From Actinoplanes campanulatus (GTDB taxonomy: Bacteria > Actinomycetota > Actinomycetes > Mycobacteriales > Micromonosporaceae), in contig NZ_BMPW01000009.1 of NCBI RefSeq assembly GCF_014647795.1, forward strand, positions 248,001 to 312,000: a stretch of DNA of 64,000 nt, given 5' to 3'. Below, piece after piece: positions 8,038-18,113 of this stretch (positions are counted from its first letter, which is position 1; every line of letters starts with the position of its first letter). The position numbers were made by a program, and so were the translations under genes. The notes under the pieces were generated by a model. That model ran no database searches. It had not been told where the DNA came from and saw only the letters and a list, made by a program, of their open reading frames with translations.

Positions 8038-9303
8038 GTGGTCGAGACGGTGCGTTACACCTACCGCCTGCGGCCCGGCCGTCAGGCGCAGGCCGCACTG
8101 CTCGCCGAGCGGGCCTGCTGCCGCTGGCTGTGGAACGAGGCCGTCCACCAGCAGAAATCCGGCCGCAAGCCGACGTTCGGCAGGCTGTCGAAGCTGCTGA
8201 CCGAGGCCCGCGCCAGGTTCGCCTGGCTTCGTGCGGGTTCGCAGAACGCCCAACAGCAAACGCTGCGCACCTATGGCTCGGCGTTGAACGCCTCGTTCAC
8301 CGTGATGGACCGGGGCCGGCCGAAGGTCAAGCTCAAGAAGAACGCGCTGCCGACCTTGGAGTACACCCGCAACGGTTTCGCGATCACCGATGGCCGGCTG
8401 CGGCTTGCCAAGGGCGTGACCATCCCGGTCGTCTGGTCCCGCGAGCTGCCCTCGGACCCCACCTCCGTGCGGGTCTACCAGGACAACCTCGGCCACTGGT
8501 ATGGGTCGTTCGTCGTCCAGCGTGAGGCTGTCGCGGCACCGGACCCGGATCTGCCGGGCATCGGCGTGGACTGGGGTGTGACCACCACGGCCACCACCAC
8601 GAACTCGGTGTTCGACCTGCCGCACCTCGGACACCGCCGCCGGTGTGCGGCCGCGTTGGCCAAGGCGCAGCGCACGATGGCCCGCCGCCGCCGGCCGAAA
8701 GGCCATACCCCGTCGAAGGGCTATCTGGCGGCGAAGCGGCAGGCCGACCGGATCGTCAAGAAGGCCGCCCGGCAGAACGCTCACGACGCCCGGGTCTGGG
8801 CCAAGACCGTCGTCGACCATCACCACCTGATCGCTGTCGAGGATTTCAAACCGAAGTTCCTCGGCAAGAGCAGCATGGCGCGTAAGGCCGCCGACGCCGC
8901 GATCGGCGCCTGCAAACGAGAACTGATCGACCGTGGCACGCGGGCGGGCCGGAAGGTGGTGCTGGTGCCGCCCGCCTACACCACGATGACCTGTTCCGGG
9001 TGCGGCGAGAGAGCCAATCTCCGCCTCGGACTCGGCGTCCGCACCTTCGAGTGCACGGCCTGCGCCTACACCGCAGGTCGTGATCTCAACGCCGCGAGGA
9101 CGATCCTCGCCACGGCCGAACGCGACCGTGCCGGTGCCGACGACGTCAGACATCGGATCGCCTCCTTCCGGGACGTGGATCAGATGCGGTCTGAGCTGGG
9201 AAATCCCCCGGATTCATCCGCGGGGATGTCGTTAAGAGCGCTCCCTTCGTCGTGCTGTCCCCCCACCATACACATACCCGGTAGGGGTACCCAAGCGATG
9301 TAG
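8038..9303 (+). CDS. tnpB: RNA-guided nuclease TnpB (IS605 OrfB)
   Basis: A 421-residue TnpB. The three RuvC acidic residues are all present: Asp178 (GIGVDWGV), Glu268 (IAVEDFKPK) and Asp349 (AGRDLNAARTIL). Between the last two lies the zinc ribbon with Cys319, Cys322, Cys339 and Cys342. TnpB is a guide-RNA-directed DNA nuclease whose guide RNA comes from the right end of the element, overlapping the tnpB 3' end. Here the reading frame runs through the right-end hairpin (9205-9225) and on into the csoR promoter before it stops, so the last 30 or so residues are not part of the original protein. All catalytic residues are intact despite loss of TnpA. Confidence 0.88.
   Translation: MVETVRYTYRLRPGRQAQAALLAERACCRWLWNEAVHQQKSGRKPTFGRLSKLLTEARARFAWLRAGSQNAQQQTLRTYGSALNASFTVMDRGRPKVKLKKNALPTLEYTRNGFAITDGRLRLAKGVTIPVVWSRELPSDPTSVRVYQDNLGHWYGSFVVQREAVAAPDPDLPGIGVDWGVTTTATTTNSVFDLPHLGHRRRCAAALAKAQRTMARRRRPKGHTPSKGYLAAKRQADRIVKKAARQNAHDARVWAKTVVDHHHLIAVEDFKPKFLGKSSMARKAADAAIGACKRELIDRGTRAGRKVVLVPPAYTTMTCSGCGERANLRLGLGVRTFECTACAYTAGRDLNAARTILATAERDRAGADDVRHRIASFRDVDQMRSELGNPPDSSAGMSLRALPSSCCPPTIHIPGRGTQAM
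9205..9225 (+). repeat. IS right-end hairpin, likely guide-RNA scaffold end
   Basis: cccccgga-ttca-tccgcgggg is the typical IS605-family right-end hairpin and lies inside the 3' end of the tnpB frame. In known TnpB systems the guide RNA scaffold ends at the right end and the guide is the host sequence just beyond it. Confidence 0.55.
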
Positions 9304-9306
9304 CAT
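9275..9306 (+). promoter_or_regulatory. CsoR-type operator and csoR promoter
   Basis: TACCC-GGTAG-GGGTA (9275-9289) is a near-palindrome of the TACCC...GGGTA type bound by CsoR copper repressors. It covers the -35 position of a TAGCAT -10 box (9301-9306). The -10 ends 7 bases before the ATG at 9314, giving a leaderless csoR message. The layout predicts autorepression relieved by Cu(I). Confidence 0.65.
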
Positions 9307-9313
9307 GGTCCGC

Positions 9314-9610
9314 ATGACCAATCCCGCCCCGACCCGCGGCTACACCGCGACGAAGGACAACCTGCAGTCCCGGCTGCGCCGCATCGAGGGCCAGGTGCGC
9401 GGCATCGAGCGGATGGTCGAGGACGACCGCTACTGCATCGACATCCTGACCCAGATCTCCGCCATCCAGGCCGCCCTCGACAAGGTGGCGCTCGGCCTCC
9501 TCGACGGGCACGCCCGCCACTGCATGCACGAGGGCGCTCAGGAGGGCCGCGCCGACGAGATGGCCTCCGAGCTGATGGCCGCGGTCGGCCGTCTGATGAA
9601 AAGAGGCTGA
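9314..9610 (+). CDS. csoR: Copper-sensing transcriptional repressor CsoR
   Basis: A 98-residue all-helical CsoR/RcnR-family repressor. The Cu(I) ligand set Cys41, His66 and Cys70 has the same spacing (25 and 4 residues) as characterised CsoR proteins. LQSRLRRIEGQVRGIERMV is the conserved DNA-binding helix. The ATG at 9314 is preferred over the ATG at 9305, because 9305 falls inside the TAGCAT -10 box and 9314 sits at leaderless distance. It should control itself through the operator at 9275-9289 and the copA operon, although a TnpB element now separates the two. Confidence 0.9.
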   Translation: MTNPAPTRGYTATKDNLQSRLRRIEGQVRGIERMVEDDRYCIDILTQISAIQAALDKVALGLLDGHARHCMHEGAQEGRADEMASELMAAVGRLMKRG

Positions 9611-9749
9611 CCGGCATCGGCGCCGGCTCTCATGGGATCGGCCGACGGCGTGATGTGGGCCATATCCGCTTGTCGTCCGGATCCGGCGACCCGAGAGTGC
9701 TGATACCGGCCGGTAACAACTGGCCGCCGACACCGGAACAGGGATCGAC

Positions 9750-10535
9750 ATGACGCAGCCGGCACCAATGGTCCTCGTGTCGCCCGCCATGGGCATCGGA
9801 TCCCGGTACTACCGGCTGCTCGTCGAAGCGTTCGAAGCCCGCGGCTGGAGCGCCCGTGCTCTGCCCCGGCGCGGTTTCGAGCAGGGCGAGCGCCCGGCGT
9901 CGCGGGGCAACGACTGGTCCTACGCCGACGAGATCCAGGTGATGGCCGAGGCGGTGACGGCGGCCCGTGCCGAGGCGCCGCAGCGGCCGGTCATCATCCT
10001 CGGCCACAGCCTCGGCGCCCAGCTCGCGGTCGGTCACCAGCTCGGCCACGTCCCGGCGGACGGTGTGGTCACGGTGGGCGGCGCCCTGCCGTACCACCGG
10101 CACTACCCGCTCGGCGGCCTGCCGCTGGTGATCCAGGCCGGCGTGGTCGTCCCGCTGCTGACCACCCTGTTCGGCCACCTGCCCAAGCCGGCCTTCGGCG
10201 GCCCCGGCGCCCGCACCCTGATGCGCGAGTGGGCCCGGATGGCGCTGACCGGCCGCACCCCGTTCCCGGCGCCCGAGCCGGTGCGTACTCCGTCGCTGCT
10301 CGTGGCCCTGGAGGGCGATCGTCTCGCCCCGCCGATGTCGGTCGAGGCCTTCGCCGCCGCCATGTTCGACCCGTCGGCCGCCACGGTCTGGCAGTACCGC
10401 CACGCCGACGTCCCGCCGGGCGGCAGCAACGACCACATCGCCTGGGCCCGCAACCCCGGCCCGGTCGTCGACCGCATCGCCACCTGGTGGGCCACGGCCG
10501 GCCGCCGAACCGACGAGATCCTCGCCGGCGACTGA
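9750..10535 (+). CDS. Alpha/beta hydrolase, serine type
   Basis: A 261-residue cytoplasmic alpha/beta hydrolase with the nucleophile elbow GHSLGA (Ser about residue 88) and a C-terminal His in GGSNDHIAWARNP as the likely catalytic base. There is no signal peptide. It converges on the XdhC gene at 10564 and stands alone. Substrate unknown; the fold alone allows esterase, thioesterase or lipase activity. The ATG at 9750 follows a weak GGGAT ribosome binding site. Confidence 0.75.
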   Translation: MTQPAPMVLVSPAMGIGSRYYRLLVEAFEARGWSARALPRRGFEQGERPASRGNDWSYADEIQVMAEAVTAARAEAPQRPVIILGHSLGAQLAVGHQLGHVPADGVVTVGGALPYHRHYPLGGLPLVIQAGVVVPLLTTLFGHLPKPAFGGPGARTLMREWARMALTGRTPFPAPEPVRTPSLLVALEGDRLAPPMSVEAFAAAMFDPSAATVWQYRHADVPPGGSNDHIAWARNPGPVVDRIATWWATAGRRTDEILAGD

Positions 10536-10563
10536 CCGCTTCCGGTCCGTGGAAGTGCCCTGA

Positions 10564-11616
10564 TCAGGCGGGGCCGTGGATGGGGGCGGTGAGGTCGGTG
10601 AGCGGGGCTCCGGAGCCGCCCCAGGAGAGGGCGACGATCTCGGCGGCGATGGCCACCGCGGTCTCCTCCGGGGTGCGGGCGCCCAGGTCGAGGCCGATCG
10701 GGGCGCGCAGGCGGGCCAGAGCCGCCTCCGGGACACCGGCCTCGCGCAGACGGCGGATGCGGTCCTCGCAGGTGCGGCGGCTGCCCATCGCGCCGATGTA
10801 GCGGGCCGGGGTCCGCAGGGCGACCTCCAGCAGCGGGATGTCGAACTTCGGGTCGTGGGTGAGCACGCACAGGACGGTGCGCTCGTCGATCTCGGTGGAT
10901 TCGAGGTAGCGGTGCGGCCACTGGACGACCACCTCGTCCGCCTCGGGGAAGCGTGCCTCGGTGGCGAAGACGCCCCGGGCGTCGCAGACGGTGACCCGGT
11001 AGCCGAGGAACTTCCCGATCCGGGCCACCGCGGCGGCGAAGTCGATCGCCCCGAAGACGATCATGCGGGCCGGGGAGGCCCAGGACTGGACGAACACCTC
11101 GCGCTCGCAGGCCGTCACGATGGCGCTGCGCCCGTGCGCGAGCAGGCCTCTCGCCTGGGCGGCGGCGATCCGGTCGAGCTCGGGGTCGCCGAGGGTGCCG
11201 GCGGTGCGGTCGGGCCACACCACGAGCTGGGCGCCGGGTAGGGACACGGCGGCGACTGGGCGGCCGGCGGCGATGTCGGCGAGCAGGGCGTCCAGCGAGG
11301 ACAGGGCGACGTCCGGCTGGATCATGACCTCGATGGTGCCGCCGCAGGTCAGACCGACTTCGAACGCGTCGCCGTCGCTCACCCCGTACGTGTGCGTCTG
11401 TGCCTTTTTGGTTTTTATGACTTCCTGAGCGGCCGTGTAGACGGCGCCCTCCACGCAGCCGCCCGAGACACTGCCCAGAACGTCGCCGTGCTCGTTGACG
11501 GCCATCGCGGCGCCGGGCCGGCGGGGCGCCGAACGCCAGGTGTTCACGACCGTCGCCACGGCGAAGGAGACGCCGGCGGCGCGCCAGGCGATCAGCCCGT
11601 CCACGATCTCGCGCAT
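10564..11616 (-). CDS. XdhC/CoxF-family molybdoenzyme maturation protein
   Basis: A 350-residue XdhC-family protein. The N-terminal XdhC_CoxI segment includes WRSAPRRPGAAMAV and SVSGGCVEGAVY; the C-terminal Rossmann-like domain includes FGAIDFAAAVARIGKFLGYRV and ends with PIGLDLGARTPEETAVAI. XdhC proteins bind molybdenum cofactor and help sulfurate and insert it into enzymes of the xanthine oxidase family. GGAAGG lies 8 bases before the ATG at 11616, which is preferred to the upstream ATGs at 11637-11640. It is divergent from coxMSL and is the likely maturation factor for that enzyme. Confidence 0.85.
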   Translation of the reverse strand: MREIVDGLIAWRAAGVSFAVATVVNTWRSAPRRPGAAMAVNEHGDVLGSVSGGCVEGAVYTAAQEVIKTKKAQTHTYGVSDGDAFEVGLTCGGTIEVMIQPDVALSSLDALLADIAAGRPVAAVSLPGAQLVVWPDRTAGTLGDPELDRIAAAQARGLLAHGRSAIVTACEREVFVQSWASPARMIVFGAIDFAAAVARIGKFLGYRVTVCDARGVFATEARFPEADEVVVQWPHRYLESTEIDERTVLCVLTHDPKFDIPLLEVALRTPARYIGAMGSRRTCEDRIRRLREAGVPEAALARLRAPIGLDLGARTPEETAVAIAAEIVALSWGGSGAPLTDLTAPIHGPA

Positions 11617-11681
11617 CTGAGCACCTTCCGTGATCATCAAGACCTAGTCAACGCTTGATTAAGAGAACCCTTAGGTCGCTG

Positions 11682-11710
11682 TTGACAATGGATCCCGGGC
11701 ACGCGAGGGT
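11682..11710 (+). promoter_or_regulatory. Possible promoter between the XdhC gene and coxM
   Basis: A consensus -35 TTGACA lies at 11682-11687. The -10 at proper spacing (about 11705-11710, GAGGGT) is poor, so this may be an activator-dependent promoter. An imperfect inverted repeat, gacctag/cttaggtc (11641-11647 and 11670-11677), lies just upstream and could be the binding site of the nearby LysR regulator. Confidence 0.35.
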
Positions 11711-11736
11711 CTGCGCGACTTCGCGGGAGGTGCAGG

Positions 11737-12612
11737 GTGCAGGTGCCGGCTCCGTTCGAATACGAACGTGCCACAAGCGTGGATCAAGCCATTGGACTGT
11801 TGGAGCGGCTGGGCAGCTCGGCACGGTTGGTGGCCGGTGGCCACAGCCTGCTGCCGATGATGAAGCTGCGGCTCGCCAACTTCGAATATCTCATCGACAT
11901 CAACGATCTGCACGGCGAGCTCGGCTACATCAGGCTGAGCGACGACGAGGTGCGCATCGGGGCCATGACCCGGCATCGGGAGCTGCTCGAGTCGGACGTG
12001 CTGGCCGGCGTCTTCCCGATCTTCCGGGACGCCGAGCGGGTGATCGCCGACCCGGTGGTCCGCAATCGCGGCACCCTGGGCGGATCGCTCTGCCAGGCGG
12101 ACCCGTCCGAGGACCTGTCGGCGGTGTGCACGACCCTGGACGCGAGCTGCGTGATCCGGGGCCCGGGCGGCGCCGAGCGGGTCGTCACCATGGAGGAGTT
12201 CCACGTCGGCCCGTACGAGACGGCCGTCGCGGACAACGAGATCCTCACCGAGATCCGGCTCCCCCGGAAGAGCTTCAAGGTCGGCAGCGCGTACGCGAAG
12301 GTCGAGCGCCGCGCCGGTGACTGGGCCGTGGTGTCGTCCGGCGCCGCGGTGTGGCTGGACGCCGGACGGATCGTGGACGCCCGGGTGGGCCTGGCCGCGG
12401 TCGGCCCGAACACCACCGGCATCCCGGAGATCTCGGCGGCTCTGCGTGGCCACGAGCCGAGCGAGGAGCTGTACCGGCTGGCGGGGGCGATCGCGGCGCG
12501 CAGCTGCGACCCGGTGACCGACACCCGGGGCAGTGCCGACTACAAGCGCCACCTGGCGGACGAGCTGACCCGGCGCACCCTGCGTACCGCCGTGGAACGG
12601 GCGAGGAGCTGA
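11737..12612 (+). CDS. coxM: CO dehydrogenase medium (FAD) subunit
   Basis: A 291-residue flavin subunit of the aerobic CO dehydrogenase. FAD-binding motifs AGGHSLLP (about 33-40) and TLGGSLCQADPSEDL (about 113-127) are present. It passes electrons from the 2Fe-2S subunit to the quinone pool. The GTG at 11737 has GGGAGG 6 bases upstream. It is the first gene of a coxM-coxS-coxL run, with 3 bases before coxS. Confidence 0.9.
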   Translation: MQVPAPFEYERATSVDQAIGLLERLGSSARLVAGGHSLLPMMKLRLANFEYLIDINDLHGELGYIRLSDDEVRIGAMTRHRELLESDVLAGVFPIFRDAERVIADPVVRNRGTLGGSLCQADPSEDLSAVCTTLDASCVIRGPGGAERVVTMEEFHVGPYETAVADNEILTEIRLPRKSFKVGSAYAKVERRAGDWAVVSSGAAVWLDAGRIVDARVGLAAVGPNTTGIPEISAALRGHEPSEELYRLAGAIAARSCDPVTDTRGSADYKRHLADELTRRTLRTAVERARS

Positions 12613-12615
12613 ACC

Positions 12616-13106
12616 ATGCAGGTCACGATGACCGTCAACGGGACCGAGTACACCCGTGAGATCGAGGGCCGCATGCTGCTCGTGCACTTCCTGCGCGACG
12701 TGCTCGGCCTGACCGGCACCCACTGGGGCTGCGACACGAGCAACTGCGGCGTCTGCGTGGTGTGGCTGGACGGCGAGCCCGTCAAGTCGTGCACCGTGCT
12801 GGCCGCGATGGCCGGGGGCCACGAGGTCCGTACCGTCGAAGGTCTGGCCAACGGCGCCGAACTGGACCCGATCCAGGAAGGTTTCCGGCAGTGCCACGGC
12901 CTCCAGTGCGGGTTCTGCACGCCGGGCATGCTGATGACCTGCCGGGCGCTGCTGGACAGGAACCCGGACCCGACCGAGGGCGAGATCCGCGAGGCCATCT
13001 CCGGCCAGATCTGCCGCTGCACCGGTTACTCCTCGATCATCCGCTCGGTCCGCTGGGCCGCGGTGCACGAGGCCAACGCCGCTAAGGAAGAGGAGGTGGC
13101 GCAGGC

Positions 13107-13110
<4 letters not shown>
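12616..13110 (+). CDS. coxS: CO dehydrogenase small (2Fe-2S) subunit
   Basis: A 164-residue subunit with two [2Fe-2S] clusters. Plant-type N-terminal cluster ligands lie in [11 protein letters not shown] and the later Cys of VKSC; the C-terminal cluster ligands are in CGFCTPGM and CRCTGY. It carries electrons from the molybdenum-copper site to FAD. The ATG follows coxM by 3 bases, and the gene overlaps coxL by 4 bases (ATGA). Confidence 0.93.
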
Positions 13111-15500
<2,390 letters not shown>

Positions 15501-15515
15501 AAGACGGAGTACGTG

Positions 15516-16502
15516 ATGACGACGAGCATCGCCGAGCGCGCCCACGAGCTGACGGTCGCCCGCCGGCCGTTCGTGCACGCCACCGTGGTCCGCGCCCAGG
15601 AACCCACCTCGGCGCGGGCCGGCGACGACGCGGTGATCCTGGCCGACGGGTCCATCGAGGGCTTCGTCGGCGGGGTCTGCGCCGAGACGTCGGTGCGGGC
15701 GGCCGCCATGGACTCGCTGCGCGACGGCAACACCGTCCTGCTGCGGGTGCTGCCGGAGGACTCGGCCGAGTTCCCGGAGACGCCCGGCGCGCTCGTCGTC
15801 GTCAACCCCTGCCACTCCGGCGGGGCGATCGAGATCTTCCTCCGGCCGGTGCTGCCGAAACCGCTGATCGTGGTGACCGGTGGCACCCCGGTCGGCACGG
15901 CCGCGACGGCCCTGGCCGAGTTCCTCGACTTCGAGGTGGCCCACTCGTACGAGGGGGCGACCGCGGTGGTGGTGGCCGGGCTGGGCCGCGACGAGGAACG
16001 CGCCGTCCGGGAGGCGCTGGACGCCGGTGTGCCGCTGATCGCGCTGGTGGCCAGCAACACCCGGTCGGCGATCCTGCTCGACACGATGAACCTGTCCATC
16101 GAGGAGCGGTCCCGGATCCGGGCGCACGCCGGTATCGACATCGGCGCCCGTACCCCCAAGGAGATCGCCCTCTCGGTGCTGGCCGAGATCGTGCGCGAGA
16201 TGCGCGTCGGTGGCCTGACCGCCGCCGCGCCGAAGAAGCCCGCCGCGACGCACGCCGAGGCGGCCGCGTTCGCGAAAGCCGGGCCCGAGTTCGTGGCCGG
16301 CCCGACCCTGCCCGTCGGGCCGGCCACATTTCCCATCGAGGAGATCATGGTCCCCATCGGCGAGACCCCCGCACGGACCGCCATCGACCCGGTCTGCGGG
16401 ATGACCGTCGTGATCGGACCGGACACCCCGCACGGGGTGGTCGACGGCGAGGACTTCTGGTTCTGCTGCCCCGGCTGCCTGAAGAAGTACACGAAGGCCT
16501 GA
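15516..16502 (+). CDS. XdhC/CoxI-type maturation protein fused to a YHS metal domain
   Basis: A 328-residue fusion. Residues 1 to about 235 are XdhC-like (DGSIEGFVGGVCAETSVR at the start, GIDIGARTPKEIALSVL at the end). After an Ala-rich linker, residues about 285-328 form a YHS domain (DPVCGMTV, FWFCCPGCLKKY) whose cysteines can bind metal. YHS domains occur on copper and heavy-metal proteins. Because CoxL needs both molybdopterin cytosine dinucleotide and copper, this fusion could couple the two insertion steps, which is inference. GGAG lies 6 bases before the ATG at 15516; a GTG 3 bases earlier is less well placed. Confidence 0.82.
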   Translation: MTTSIAERAHELTVARRPFVHATVVRAQEPTSARAGDDAVILADGSIEGFVGGVCAETSVRAAAMDSLRDGNTVLLRVLPEDSAEFPETPGALVVVNPCHSGGAIEIFLRPVLPKPLIVVTGGTPVGTAATALAEFLDFEVAHSYEGATAVVVAGLGRDEERAVREALDAGVPLIALVASNTRSAILLDTMNLSIEERSRIRAHAGIDIGARTPKEIALSVLAEIVREMRVGGLTAAAPKKPAATHAEAAAFAKAGPEFVAGPTLPVGPATFPIEEIMVPIGETPARTAIDPVCGMTVVIGPDTPHGVVDGEDFWFCCPGCLKKYTKA

Positions 16503-16509
16503 CCTGAGA

Positions 16510-17361
16510 TTGAACACTCCTGACGAGGTCATCGCGCGTCTGGACGCCGTCGACTACCTGGTCGACGACGGCCTCGCCATGGCGATCTTCCTGGCCCTGC
16601 GTCTCGGCAAGCCGCTGCTGCTGGAGGGCGAGCCCGGTGTCGGCAAGACGGCCGCCGCCAAGGCGCTGGCGGACGCGCTCGACACGCCGTTCATCCGCCT
16701 CCAGTGCTACGAGGGCCTGACCGCGGGCGAGGCCCTGTACGAGTGGAACTACCAGCGTCAGCTGCTGCACATCCGGCTCGGCCACGCCTCCGACGACTCC
16801 TCCCTGTTCACCGACGACTTCCTGCTGGAACGGCCGATCCTGCGCGCCGTCCGGCACGACGGGCCGACCCCGCCGGTGCTGCTGATCGACGAGATCGACC
16901 GGGCCGACGACGAGTTCGAGGCGCTGCTGTTCGAGTTCCTCGGCGAGGCGTCGGTGACCGTTCCCGAACTGGGCACCTTCGCCGCCACCCGGCCGCCGGT
17001 CGTGGTGCTCACCTCCAACCGCAGCCGCGACCTGCACGACGCGCTGCGCCGCCGCTGCCTCTACCACTGGATCGAGTTCCCGGCCCCGGACCGCGCGGCG
17101 TCGATCGTGCGCCGCGCGGTTCCGGCCGCCACCGCGCCGCTGATCCGGGACGCCACCGAGTTCATCGGCCGGGTCCGGGGGCTCGAACTGGACAAGGCGC
17201 CCGGCCTGGCCGAGACCATCGACTGGGTCTCCGCGCTTGCCGCTCTCGGCGTCGCCGACCTCGCCGCGGGGGACGTTCTGCGCACCATCGGCACCATCGC
17301 CAAGACCCCCGACGACCGGATTCTGGTCGCCGAGGCCGTAACCCGGGAGAGCCCCCAATGA
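16510..17361 (+). CDS. coxD: MoxR-type AAA+ ATPase of CO dehydrogenase maturation
   Basis: A 283-residue AAA+ ATPase of the MoxR group. Walker A is GEPGVGKTAAAK (about 39-50), Walker B LLIDEIDRAD, sensor 1 VVVLTSNRSRDL. CoxD acts in building the [CuSMoO2] centre of CO dehydrogenase, working with a VWA partner (CoxE). The start is a TTG at 16510, 8 bases after the preceding stop; no better start is in frame. It overlaps coxG by 4 bases (ATGA). Confidence 0.88.
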   Translation: MNTPDEVIARLDAVDYLVDDGLAMAIFLALRLGKPLLLEGEPGVGKTAAAKALADALDTPFIRLQCYEGLTAGEALYEWNYQRQLLHIRLGHASDDSSLFTDDFLLERPILRAVRHDGPTPPVLLIDEIDRADDEFEALLFEFLGEASVTVPELGTFAATRPPVVVLTSNRSRDLHDALRRRCLYHWIEFPAPDRAASIVRRAVPAATAPLIRDATEFIGRVRGLELDKAPGLAETIDWVSALAALGVADLAAGDVLRTIGTIAKTPDDRILVAEAVTRESPQ

Positions 17362-18113
17362 AGATCACCAACGAGTTCACCGTACGGATCCCGGTCGACC
17401 GTGCCTGGCAGGTGCTGACCGACCTCGAAGGCATCGCCCCCTGCATGCCGGGCGCCCGGCTCACCGGGGTGGAGGGCGACGTCTACCAGGGAAAGGTGAA
17501 GGTCAAGGTCGGTCCGGTGATCTCGGAATTCTCCGGGACCGCCCGGTTCGTGGAGCGGGACGACACGGCCTACCGGGCGGTCATCGACGCGAAGGGCCGC
17601 GACGCCCGGTCGGCCGGCAACGCGGCCGCCGTGGTCAGCGCGTCGCTGTCGCCGGAGGGGGAGGACGGCACCCGGGTCTCGGTCGATACCGACCTGAAGA
17701 TCAGTGGGAAGCTGGCCCAGTTCGGCAGCGGCATGATCAAGGAGGTGTCCTCGAAGCTGCTCGCCCAGTTCGTCGCGAACCTGGAGGCGAAGCTGGCCGC
17801 CGAGGAGCCCGCCGCCTCGCCCGCCGCGGAAGCCCCCGAGCCCGCCGCCTCATCCGTCGCGGAAGCCCCCGCGCCCGCCGCTTCACCCGTCGCGGAAACC
17901 CCCGCGCCCGCCGCCTCATCCGTCGCGGAAACCCCCGCGCCCGCCGCTGAGGTCGCGGCCCCCGCCTCGGTCGCGGTGAAGGAGGAGGCCGAGCCGGAGG
18001 CACTCGATCTGCTGGCCGTGGCCGGCGGATCCGTCTACAAGCGGCTCATTCCGGTCGGCATCGGCGTGGCGGTCGCCGCCGCCGTCGTCATCTGGTTCGT
18101 TGCCCGCGGCTGA
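17358..18113 (+). CDS. coxG: CoxG: SRPBCC-fold protein with repeat linker and membrane anchor
   Basis: A 251-residue protein. Residues 1-145 are the CoxG/SRPBCC fold (KITNEFTVRIPVDRAWQVL, then EGIAPCMPGARL). Residues 150-198 are a Pro/Ala-rich linker of four and a half 11-residue units, and the C-terminus (VYKRLIPVGIGVAVAAAVVI) is one transmembrane helix. In Oligotropha CoxG recruits CO dehydrogenase to the membrane; the linker plus anchor fits this well. ATGA overlap with coxD and a short overlap with the VWA gene show one operon. Confidence 0.87.
   Translation: MKITNEFTVRIPVDRAWQVLTDLEGIAPCMPGARLTGVEGDVYQGKVKVKVGPVISEFSGTARFVERDDTAYRAVIDAKGRDARSAGNAAAVVSASLSPEGEDGTRVSVDTDLKISGKLAQFGSGMIKEVSSKLLAQFVANLEAKLAAEEPAASPAAEAPEPAASSVAEAPAPAASPVAETPAPAASSVAETPAPAAEVAAPASVAVKEEAEPEALDLLAVAGGSVYKRLIPVGIGVAVAAAVVIWFVARG
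17805..17951 (+). repeat. 33-bp tandem repeat inside coxG
   Basis: Four and a half 33-bp units encode EPAASPAAEAP and close variants (APAASSVAETP). The units differ at few positions, so they arose by recent duplication. They lengthen the linker between the SRPBCC domain and the membrane helix and are likely to vary in number among strains. Confidence 0.85.

Larger units (their letters stand above)
7791..9225 (+). mobile_element. IS200/IS605-type element, tnpA truncated, tnpB intact
   Basis: The element has divergent genes: a truncated tnpA on the minus strand (7880-8014) and full tnpB on the plus strand (8038-9303). Hairpin-forming ends are visible. The left part carries CCCCCGGCTTCAGCCGTGGGG (7791-7811, 21 bases) and a perfect 11-bp inverted repeat at 7847-7873; the right end carries a related hairpin at 9205-9225. 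Exact ends are uncertain. The element sits between csoR and the copA operon, about 7 bases upstream of the ribosome binding site of the His-rich protein gene. With TnpA reduced to its N-terminus it cannot move by itself. Confidence 0.7.
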
